NCBI GenBank assembly: GCA_019348475.1
Contig: JAHWJJ010000242.1
Span: 1 to 7,103, forward strand
Source of the DNA: Gemmatimonadota bacterium
GTDB taxonomy: Bacteria > Gemmatimonadota > Gemmatimonadetes > Longimicrobiales > Longimicrobiaceae
Length of the DNA: 7,103 bases
Reading direction: 5' to 3'
Each line of letters begins with the position of its first letter. Position 1 is the stretch's first letter. A program made the position numbers and the translations under genes. This document shows, one piece after another, positions 1 through 5,412 of the stretch. The notes under the pieces were generated by a model, which saw nothing but the letters and a program-made list of their open reading frames with translations, did no database searches and was not told where the DNA came from.

Positions 1-434
1 TAGCCGTCCTCGACGGCGAGCAGCTCCTTGGTGCCGTCCGCGCGCACGCCGATGCTCATGAAGGTGCCGGCCGAGGCCGTGTCCGGCCGCACCTGCACCG
101 ACCCCAGCTGCACCCCCGCGCGCGCCGCCGCCCCGCTCACCAGCGATGCCAGGGCGGCGCCGGACGCCGCCGCCGACTCGCCGTCCAGCACCCCGGCGCC
201 CACCTCGACGAAGCGGCCCCTGCGGGCCTCCAGCGAGTCCAGCATGGCCGGGAGCAGCCGCACGGTCTGCTCGGCGCGCGCCGCCTCCGTCCCCATCTCG
301 GCGGCGGCGGCGCGAACCTGCGCGTCCCAGCGGCGCCAGGCGGGAAGTCCGCGGCTCACGAGCACCAGCGCGACGATCACGATCGCCCCGCCCACCAGCG
401 TGCGGCGGTCGCGCTCCGACAGCTGCGGGATCAC
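1..434 (-). CDS. gspM: GspM-like assembly platform protein (3' end outside window)
   Basis: 144 codons are visible from GTG 434, which overlaps the gspL stop as GTGA and has AGGAGG 7 nt upstream. GspM is a small bitopic inner-membrane protein that dimerises with GspL and stabilises it. The N-terminus reads MIPQLSERDRRTLVGG, a typical GspM opening, followed by a single membrane segment (about 12-31, LVGGAIVIVALVLVSRG) and a helical, probably coiled-coil stretch (about 38-75, AQVRAAAAEMGTEAARAEQ, then LLPAMLDSLEARRGRF). A periplasmic domain follows (ASLVSGAAARAGVQLGSVQVRPDTA, then GTFMSIGVRADGTKELL) that resembles the GspM ferredoxin-like fold. The gene runs off the left edge with an incomplete TA- codon, so a stop there is possible but an ongoing frame is more likely. 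The assignment rests on topology, size and neighbours. Confidence 0.82.
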   Translation of the reverse strand, partial: MIPQLSERDRRTLVGGAIVIVALVLVSRGLPAWRRWDAQVRAAAAEMGTEAARAEQTVRLLPAMLDSLEARRGRFVEVGAGVLDGESAAASGAALASLVSGAAARAGVQLGSVQVRPDTASAGTFMSIGVRADGTKELLAVEDG

Positions 435-1645
435 GGCGCCGCCTCCTGCGCCCCCGGCGCGGCGCGGCGTACCGCGTCGATTCCGAAGCGCACGGTCACC
501 CGCTCCACTTCGCGCCCGGCCAGCGCCTCGCGCGTCACCGGGCCCACGATCTCGGGGCCCACGATCCCGGGCACCTTCTCCAGCGGCCGCACCACGGCCG
601 CCGCGCGCGGCGCGAGCGCCACCACGCTCCCCGCCGCCGTGTCCGCGCGAAACGCGACCAGCGCGCTGCCGGCGGGGAGCGCGGCGGTCAGGTCCGCCAG
701 CAGCAGCGTGGGCGAGTAGCGGGCCGCGTCGAACGCCGCCGCCTCCGCCAGCGCCTCCGTCACGCGGGTCAGCTCGCGCTCCGTCTCCGCCGCCGCGCGC
801 CGGCGGTCCTGCACGGCGGCGATGCGCGCCGCCGCCCGGTCCTCCGCCTCCATTGCCCGCAACGCGGGCGCCACCGCCGCGAACACCAGCGCCGCCGCCA
901 GCGCCCCGGCGGCCAGGGCCATCCGCCACGCAGGGACGTCGCCCGCGGCCCCGCCAAAGGCGCGGAGCACCATCGGCTCGTACTCGGGGAGCGAGGCGGC
1001 GCCGTACGCGTCCGCGAATCGCAACCCCTCGTCGCCCAGCGCCGCCAGCGCGGCGACCGGCGTGGGCGGCGCGGCCGGCGCCTGGCCCCCGCTCAGCCGG
1101 CGGACGGACTGCATGTCCCCCCCGTTCAGCCGCACCTCGGCCACCGCGCCCCCGTCCGCCCACAGCACCTCCGCGTCCGTCAGCGCGCGCCCCAGCACCG
1201 CCACCGCCGGGACGAACCGGTGCACCCGCACCCCGGCCGAGCGGCACCCCGCCTCCACGGCGCGCACCGCCCGCTCGTCCAGCGCCGCCGCCCACACCGC
1301 TCCCGGCTCGATCACCCGCACGCCCATGGTGGCCAGCGGCACGCCGTTGCGCAGAAAGAACTTGCCCGCGCCCTCGCGGACCACCTGCGCCAGCAGCGCC
1401 GGGTCGTCCAGCGGCGGCAGCCCCGCGATGCGGCGCGTCTGCGACAGCGAGGGGCCCAGGGCGACCACCACCCGCGGGCGCGGATAGCGGGGCAGCGGCG
1501 CGCCGGAGAGCAGCTCGGCCACGGCCGCGGAGAGCGAGTCTCCGGCGGCCAACTCTGCCTCCGTCGCGGCGACGATGCGCCCGCCCTTGAGCGCCACCGC
1601 GCGGACGTGGTCCGCGCCCACGGCGATCCCCAGCGAAAACGTCAT
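431..1645 (-). CDS. gspL: GspL-like assembly platform protein (PilM/PilN-type architecture)
   Basis: 404 residues from ATG 1645. GspL is the bitopic inner-membrane protein that recruits GspE through its cytoplasmic domain and pairs with GspM. Order of parts: an actin-like (PilM/GspL cytoplasmic) domain, about 1-190, opening with LGIAVGADHVRAVAL and containing VVVALGPSLSQTRRI (59-73) and EVLWADGGAVAEVRL (159-173); a membrane segment at about 239-262; a charged, probably coiled-coil stretch (263-305, AMEAEDRAAARIAAVQDRR); and a small PilN-like ferredoxin-fold domain (about 310-390, YSPTLLLADLTAALPAGSALVAF). Sequence identity to proteobacterial GspL is not obvious, so the name rests on architecture and on position between gspK and gspM. 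It is the first gene after the 130-bp gap and overlaps gspM as GTGA. Confidence 0.85.
   Translation of the reverse strand: MTFSLGIAVGADHVRAVALKGGRIVAATEAELAAGDSLSAAVAELLSGAPLPRYPRPRVVVALGPSLSQTRRIAGLPPLDDPALLAQVVREGAGKFFLRNGVPLATMGVRVIEPGAVWAAALDERAVRAVEAGCRSAGVRVHRFVPAVAVLGRALTDAEVLWADGGAVAEVRLNGGDMQSVRRLSGGQAPAAPPTPVAALAALGDEGLRFADAYGAASLPEYEPMVLRAFGGAAGDVPAWRMALAAGALAAALVFAAVAPALRAMEAEDRAAARIAAVQDRRRAAAETERELTRVTEALAEAAAFDAARYSPTLLLADLTAALPAGSALVAFRADTAAGSVVALAPRAAAVVRPLEKVPGIVGPEIVGPVTREALAGREVERVTVRFGIDAVRRAAPGAQEAAP
442..447 (-). promoter_or_regulatory. Ribosome binding site for gspM
   Basis: Perfect AGGAGG on the minus strand inside the gspL 3' end, 7 nt before GTG 434. It is the best Shine-Dalgarno sequence in the window and fixes the start of the truncated gspM. 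Confidence 0.7.
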
Positions 1646-1775
1646 TCAATCCGGTGAAGAAAACGGGAATTTCACGAACCCGGCGGGCCGGCGCGGCAAA
1701 CCGGGCCGCGCGATCGCGTCCGCTCGCTCGCCACCAGGCGGACGGCTCCGGGGCGCTCTGCCGGAGCGCGCCCCC
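1646..1775 (-). other. gspK-gspL intergenic gap (130 bp)
   Basis: The largest gap between genes in the window. It holds the hairpin at 1745-1767. The part nearest gspL (about 1646-1676) is clearly more AT-rich than anything around it, with GAAATTCCCGTTTTCTTC on the minus strand. No clear -35/-10 pair and no strong Shine-Dalgarno sequence before ATG 1645 can be read. It may hold a promoter or a structured leader for gspL-gspM, but this is inference. No small gene is convincing here. Confidence 0.4.
1745..1767 (-). terminator. GC-rich hairpin after gspK, without T-tract
   Basis: Perfect 7-bp inverted repeat GCTCCGG (1767-1761 on the minus strand) and CCGGAGC (1751-1745) around a 9-base loop. 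It starts 8 bases past the gspK stop, in the largest gap of the operon. No run of T follows, so it is not a standard intrinsic terminator. It could slow or partly stop transcription, or protect the upstream mRNA's 3' end. The position is the main argument; a 7-bp GC stem can arise by chance in DNA this rich in GC. Confidence 0.35.
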
Positions 1776-2731
1776 TCATTCCGTCCACGTCCTGCGGCGC
1801 ACCACGGCCGCGCGGTCCCCCGCGCGCGCCAGGCGCACTTCCACCACGCTCACCGCCGGCGGCGTTCCCACGGCGCCGCGGCCGGTCACGATCCAGGCTT
1901 CCGGCTCGGTGACCGCCGCCCCCACCAGCTCCGGAAAGCGGCGCATCGCCGCCTCGCGCCCGCTGGGCGACAGGCTGCCGGCGAACGCCGCCAGCTCCGC
2001 CACCCGGTCGCCGCGCAGCCGCATCTCCATCAGCCGCGCCGCCGCCTCCGGTCCCAGCCCCGGCAGGGCGGCCAGCACGGCGGGCGCGCCGTGGGTCAGC
2101 GGCACGCGGCCGGGCTCGGCGGAAAGCAGCGTGTCGATCCCCGGCAGCGCGTCGAATCCCCGCACGCGCTCCAGCTCGCGCGTGTGGGCGAAGGGGCCGT
2201 TGCGCGGAGGCGGCGTGGTACCGCGCCCGCGGGGCGCGGCGCATCGTCCTCGTCGCGCCAGTCCGCCAGCGCGTCCGCCAGCGAGTCCGCGCCGGCGGGC
2301 GAGCGGCCCAGCGCCACGAACAGGCGGCGGAGCGTCTCGTCGGGCGCCGCGTTCACGTCCAGCGCGGCCCCCGCGGCGCGCATCTGCAGCGCGCAAGCCA
2401 TCCCCGCCAGCCCCGGCGACCCGGCGACCACCCCGTCCAGCCGCCCCCACACCGTGGCACCCGGCGGCTCGTGCCTCGCTTCCCACAGCGCGTCGTGGAT
2501 GGCCGCGCGGGCGCGCTCCACGCACGCCTCCGCCCGCCACGCCGACGCCGCCAGGTCCGCCCGGTTGCGCGCCGCGGCCACCGCCTGGCGCGCCGCCAGG
2601 TTCGCTGCAAGCCCCAGCGCGGCCAGGCCCACCAGGATCCACAGCACCGAGACCAGGGCGAACCCTCCGCGTTCGCCGGCGGCACCCGAAACGCGCGGGC
2701 GCGCGCCGCGCCCGCTTGCCCGCGGCGTCAT
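1776..2731 (-). CDS. gspK: GspK, pseudopilus tip protein, reading frame broken once
   Basis: The N-terminal part starts at ATG 2731 (ATGA overlap with gspJ, GGAGAG 5 nt upstream). It has the pseudopilin helix RGG|FALVSVLWILVGLAALG, with Gly23 at -1 and Ser28 instead of Glu at +5; lack of Glu5 is normal for GspK. LDVNAAPDETLRRLF (125-139) and LADWRDEDDAPRPAGA (155-170) match the GspK domain. The continuation, RNGPFAHTRELERVRGFD, APAVLAALPGLGPEAAARLMEMR (helix-hairpin-helix-like) and the end at TGA 1778-1776, is in the -1 frame relative to the start. The span is 956 bases, one short of a multiple of three, so one missing base would restore a protein of about 318 residues, the usual GspK length. 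Both sides of the break look conserved. I therefore think of a sequencing or assembly error in GC-rich DNA first, then a recent mutation. Programmed frameshifting is least likely, since no slippery site is evident. Confidence 0.85.
2204..2240 (-). other. Probable frameshift site in gspK
   Basis: The last family-like residues in the first frame (DDAPRPAGA) end at 2222, and the first in the second frame (PRNGPF) begin about 2207. The interval includes a four-base C run on the minus strand at 2234-2231 and alternating GC, typical places for a lost base. The third frame here reads YHAAS, which resembles the Tyr-containing segment expected after the acidic motif in GspK. A compound change, for example four missing bases at two spots, therefore cannot be excluded. 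Confidence 0.7.
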
Positions 2732-3294
2732 CCGCGCTCTCCGATGCGGATGATGGACGTGTCGCCGTCCACCACGATCCCCAGCGCCACCGGCGGCGTG
2801 ATGCTGGCGCCCCACGAACGCATCCACGCGCCGCCGTCCGAGGCGTCGCGCAGGTACAGAATCTCGCCGCTCGCGATCCGGCGCCGCAGCGGCACCACCT
2901 CACCGGTGGAAAGGCCCAGCACCAGCGCTGGCCCGTCGTCCAGCGGAATGAAGCCGACCGACGCCCGGCACCGCTCCAGCCATCCGTCCGGCACCTCGCA
3001 CCAGCTGTGGAACCGGGCCCCCTCCGGCTGCCCCTCGAAGCGCGCGTCGCCGCCGGGCACGGGCGCCACCTCCAGCCGTCCCGCCACCGCCCGCAGCAGC
3101 GCCTCGGCGTTGCCCTCCCGGTCCGCCTGCGCCGCCGCACCCGCGATGCGGTCCGCGTCGTCGGCGATCTGCCCCAGCATGGCGCGCGCGCCCACCAGCA
3201 CCACCCCGATCACCACCACCGCCACCATCACCTCCACCAGCGTAAAGCCGGCCCGGCGCTGGCGCCGCGGCGGACGAACCGCGCGGGCGCTCAC
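2728..3294 (-). CDS. gspJ: GspJ-type minor pseudopilin
   Basis: 188 residues from GTG 3294. The frame is open further upstream, but that stretch is a shadow of gspI; starting at 3294 gives a GTGA overlap with the gspI stop and a normal 16-residue basic leader. The prepilin site is RRQRRAG|FTLVEVMVAVVVIGVVLVG, with Phe17 at +1 and Glu21 at +5. The soluble part has beta-strand patterns expected of GspJ (VGFIPLDDGPALVLGLSTGEVVPLRRRI, EILYLRD, SITPPVALGIVVDGDTSIIRIG broken here for length) and ends just after them. Two cysteines (C99 and C109) flank EVPDGWLER and could form a periplasmic disulfide. The stop overlaps the gspK start as ATGA, so tip subunits J and K are probably translated together. 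Confidence 0.9.
   Translation of the reverse strand: MSARAVRPPRRQRRAGFTLVEVMVAVVVIGVVLVGARAMLGQIADDADRIAGAAAQADREGNAEALLRAVAGRLEVAPVPGGDARFEGQPEGARFHSWCEVPDGWLERCRASVGFIPLDDGPALVLGLSTGEVVPLRRRIASGEILYLRDASDGGAWMRSWGASITPPVALGIVVDGDTSIIRIGERG
2737..2742 (-). promoter_or_regulatory. Ribosome binding site for gspK
   Basis: GGAGAG on the minus strand, 5 nt before ATG 2731 and inside the end of gspJ. It fixes the gspK start within a longer open frame that begins upstream. Confidence 0.6.
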
Positions 3295-3773
3295 GGCAGC
3301 CCGCCGCTCTGCGCCGGCGCTTCCTCCGGCCAGCCGGGCGGCGCCAGCTCCGGCCGCCGCGGTTCGGGGCGAAACAGCGTGGTGCGCAGCACTTCGTGAC
3401 TCACCGCGCTGTCCGCCAGCACCACCTCGTACAGCGTGGGGGTGGGCCGCTGCACGATCAGTTTCCACCGGCCCTGCGGCCGCTCGCCCAGGCGGCGGTC
3501 CAGGTCCTCGCGCGGCCACAGGGCCACGGCGTGAAAGAAGGCACTCGCCTCGCGCATCTCCGCGTCCGCGGCGCGCGCCCGGCGCACCGCGTCCGCGCTC
3601 TGGCCCACCAGCGTCACGGCGGCCGTCCCCGCCACGGAAAGGATCACCAGCGCCACGATGGCTTCCAGGAGGATCGCGCCGGCGCGAGGGTGCGGCAGTG
3701 CCGTCCCTTCCGCGGCCGACGCGGGACCCGGTCCACCGCGGCGCCCGCTCCCGCCCGGATCAGGGCGCCGCAT
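3291..3773 (-). CDS. gspI: GspI-type minor pseudopilin
   Basis: 160 residues from ATG 3773, inside the 3' end of gspH and preceded by a strong GGGGAGG 4 nt upstream. GspI nucleates the GspI-J-K tip of the pseudopilus. The prepilin site is PHPRAG|AILLEAIVALVIL, with Gly32 at -1, Ala33 at +1 and Glu37 at +5. LLEAIVALVIL is the typical GspI form of the helix (compare LLEVLVALAI in the family). Ala instead of Phe at +1 is uncommon but tolerated by prepilin peptidases. The leader is 32 residues, Gly/Pro/Arg-rich and rather long. The C-terminal domain has beta-type stretches (GRWKLIVQRPTPTLYEVVLAD) and a Pro-rich tail ending in QSGGLP. The stop overlaps the gspJ start as GTGA. Confidence 0.88.
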   Translation of the reverse strand: MRRPDPGGSGRRGGPGPASAAEGTALPHPRAGAILLEAIVALVILSVAGTAAVTLVGQSADAVRRARAADAEMREASAFFHAVALWPREDLDRRLGERPQGRWKLIVQRPTPTLYEVVLADSAVSHEVLRTTLFRPEPRRPELAPPGWPEEAPAQSGGLP

Positions 3774-4149
3774 TCGGCCTCCCCGTCAGCACGTCCAGCC
3801 CCAGGGCGCTGTCCGCGCGAACGCTGCCGTCGGGGAGCGCCACCAGCCGGCCCGTGCTGTCGCCCAGCTGCACCGTCAGCGTCACGGGCCGGCGGGTCTC
3901 CAGCGCACGCCGCCGGGCGCCGGCGATGGCCGCGGCGCGCTCTGACGCGGGGTCCGTCCGCTCCAGCGACCGCGCCGCCAGCCCCGCCACCCCGGCCATG
4001 ACGCCCAGGACGGCGAGCACCACCATCAGCTCCACCAGGGTGAAGCCGGTGCGTGCGTGCCGGCGTCCGCGACCGCAACCACTCCCGCCGGGCCGCGGCA
4101 TCGCGGTGTACATCCGCCGAACCCGCGCCGTCCCCCTGCGCTCGCTCAC
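3760..4149 (-). CDS. gspH: GspH-type minor pseudopilin
   Basis: 129 residues from GTG 4149. The prepilin site is RHARTG|FTLVELMVVLAVLGV, with Gly35 at -1, Phe36 at +1 and Glu40 at +5, after a strongly basic leader. The mature protein would be only 94 residues, shorter than the well-studied proteobacterial GspH. It has a small beta-rich tail (PVTLTVQLGDSTGRLVALPDGSV) and ends in LGLDVLTGRPNAAP. The assignment as GspH rests on its position between GspF and GspI and on this layout; a generic GspH/FimT-like call is safest. GTG 4149 is chosen because GAGAGG sits 7 nt upstream. The frame also opens at GTG 4194, and ATG codons at 4113 and 4101 would give shorter leaders of 23 and 19 residues. The 3' end overlaps gspI by 14 bases. 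Confidence 0.85.
   Translation of the reverse strand: MSERRGTARVRRMYTAMPRPGGSGCGRGRRHARTGFTLVELMVVLAVLGVMAGVAGLAARSLERTDPASERAAAIAGARRRALETRRPVTLTVQLGDSTGRLVALPDGSVRADSALGLDVLTGRPNAAP
3778..3784 (-). promoter_or_regulatory. Ribosome binding site for gspI
   Basis: GGGGAGG on the minus strand, 4 nt before ATG 3773, lying inside the end of gspH. It fixes the gspI start and the 14-base overlap. Confidence 0.6.
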
Positions 4150-4156
4150 CGTTCCA

Positions 4157-4162
4157 CCTCTC
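4157..4162 (-). promoter_or_regulatory. Ribosome binding site deciding the gspH start
   Basis: GAGAGG on the minus strand, within the purine-rich GGGGAGAGGTGGAAC, lies 7 nt before GTG 4149. It supports that start over GTG 4194, which has no comparable site, and over the internal ATGs. Confidence 0.5.
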
Positions 4163-4183
4163 CCCAGTTTTGAAGGAAGCCGC

Positions 4184-4202
4184 CACTCACGCACTCACGC
4201 AC
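4184..4202. repeat. Short tandem repeat (8-bp unit, about 2.4 copies)
   Basis: The plus strand reads CACTCACG twice in a row followed by CAC, in the gspF-gspH gap. On the minus strand this gives GTGCGTGAGTGCGTGAGTG, so it also creates several GTG triplets, including a possible but poorer gspH start at 4194. It is probably a small slippage repeat with no assigned function. Confidence 0.5.
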
Positions 4203-4214
4203 CCCCGCACTCCG

Positions 4215-5411
4215 TCATCCCGGCCTCACGCTGTACACCGCCTGCAGCAGCGCCGCCGCCACCAGCGCCACCACGCCGCCGAAGACGATGATCATCGCGG
4301 GTTCCAGGATGCGCACCAGCGACTTCACGGTCTGCTCGGCGCGGGCGCTTTCGATGCGCGCGGCGTGGAACAGCATGGGGGCCAGGCGGCCGGTTTCCTC
4401 GCCGGTGCGGATCAGCCGCACGCTGGTGGGTGTGGCGGCGTCCTTTTCCTCCAGCGACGTGGAGATGGCGCGCCCGGCCACCACCTGCTCGCGCGCGGCC
4501 AGGATGCGCCCCGTGAGCGCCGCGTCGCCGGTGGCGCGGGTGGCGTGCGACAGCGCGGGCGAGATGGGGACGCCGCTCTCCAGCAGCGCCCCCAGCGCCG
4601 CGCAGAAGCGGGCCACGGCGCCCGCGCGGCGTACCCCGCCCACCAGCGGCAGCGCCAGCAGGAACGCGTGCCAGCGGGCGCGTCCCTCCTCCGTCCCCGT
4701 CCACACCTTCCACAGCGCCCCCGCCGCCAGCAGGGTGAACAGCGCGGGGAGAAAGCCCGCGCGCGCCAGCTGCGCCGCCCCGAGCACGGCGCGCGCCGTG
4801 GGCGGCAGCGCCTGCCCCAGGTCCGCCAGCACCGCCGCGAAGCGCGGGAGCACGAAGCCGACGAGAAGGACGAGAGAACCCACGCCCGCCGCCGCCAGGA
4901 TGAGCGGATACGCCAGCGCCGCGCGGACGGCGCGCCGCGTCTCCGCCGCCGACTCGGTGAGGTCCGCCGCGCGCGCCACCGCGGCGGCCAGCCCACTCCC
5001 GGCCTCGCCGGCCTGCACCAGCCCCACCACCAGCGGGGGAAAGCCGACGGGGGCGGCGGTGAGCGCCGCGCCCAGGCTGTTCCCCTGCCGCACGGACTCC
5101 CGCAGCGCGGGGAGCGCCGGCTTCCAGCCCGCGGGGACCAGGTCCTCCATGGCCGCCAGGGTGCGCGCCACGGGAAGGCCGGACTCCAGCAGCGTCGCCA
5201 TCACCCGCAGCCCCAGCGCCAGGTCGGCCGTCGACATGCGCGGCCGCCCGGCCTCGCGCCCGCGCTCCAGCCGCACCTCCAGCGGAAACAGCCCCCGCGA
5301 GAACAGCAGCTCGCGGGCGGCCTCGGCGCTCTCGGCCCGCACGGTGCCGGTCTCCAGCAGCCCGGTGCGGTGCGCCGCGCGGTAGGTGAACTGCAGCGTT
5401 CCCGTGCTCAC
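4215..5411 (-). CDS. gspF: GspF, T2SS inner-membrane platform protein
   Basis: 398 residues, the usual length for GspF/PilC. GspF is the polytopic inner-membrane protein at the centre of the assembly platform; it links the ATPase to pseudopilin insertion. Residues 5-45 form the short N-terminal domain (FTYRAAHRTGLLETGTV). Two repeated cytoplasmic GspF domains follow (about 62-185 and 265-390). Both contain the family signatures: LLESGLPVARTLAAM (74-88) with QAGEAGSGLA (133-142), and LLESGVPISPALSHA (276-290) with RTGEETGRLAPML (335-347). Membrane segments are at about 166-188, 219-236 and 370-393, the last one starting with the conserved LEP. The start is GTG at 5411, one base after the stop of the fusion ORF. 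No good Shine-Dalgarno sequence is visible, which suggests translational coupling. Position after GspG rather than directly after GspE is unusual. Confidence 0.96.
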   Translation of the reverse strand: MSTGTLQFTYRAAHRTGLLETGTVRAESAEAARELLFSRGLFPLEVRLERGREAGRPRMSTADLALGLRVMATLLESGLPVARTLAAMEDLVPAGWKPALPALRESVRQGNSLGAALTAAPVGFPPLVVGLVQAGEAGSGLAAAVARAADLTESAAETRRAVRAALAYPLILAAAGVGSLVLLVGFVLPRFAAVLADLGQALPPTARAVLGAAQLARAGFLPALFTLLAAGALWKVWTGTEEGRARWHAFLLALPLVGGVRRAGAVARFCAALGALLESGVPISPALSHATRATGDAALTGRILAAREQVVAGRAISTSLEEKDAATPTSVRLIRTGEETGRLAPMLFHAARIESARAEQTVKSLVRILEPAMIIVFGGVVALVAAALLQAVYSVRPG

Positions 5412-5412
5412 G

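Larger units (their letters stand above)
4150..4214 (-). other. gspF-gspH intergenic gap (65 bp)
   Basis: Contains the 8-bp tandem repeat (4184-4202) and the gspH ribosome binding site (4157-4162). The stretch CTTCCTTCAAAACTGG just before it (minus strand) is less GC-rich than its surroundings. No terminator or promoter is readable. If gspH started at GTG 4194, the gap would shrink to 20 bp. Confidence 0.4.

Noticed and set aside
28..1590. Long plus-strand open frame of about 520 codons antisense to gspM and gspL
   Set aside because: Its translation is low-complexity Pro/Ala/Arg/Ser with no domain pattern, as expected opposite GC-rich genes; the minus-strand genes have clear domains, ribosome binding sites and overlaps.
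1745..1767. Hairpin as a true rho-independent terminator ending the operon
   Set aside because: There is no T-tract, and gspL-gspM, which belong to the same system, follow on the same strand.
1672..2244. Minus-strand frame of 190 codons overlapping the end of gspK
   Set aside because: It is Arg/Gly/Ala-rich and out of frame with the GspK C-terminal motifs. Only its first few residues (YHAAS) are of interest, in the frameshift discussion.
2738..3140. Upstream extension of the gspK C-terminal frame into gspJ as one 454-residue protein
   Set aside because: The residues before PRNGPF are Arg/Gly-rich shadow sequence, while the gspJ and gspK N-terminal frames over the same bases carry prepilin motifs and overlaps.
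3295..3519. Longer gspJ starting at 3519
   Set aside because: The added 75 residues are a shadow of gspI and would give an implausible leader; GTG 3294 forms a GTGA overlap with the gspI stop.
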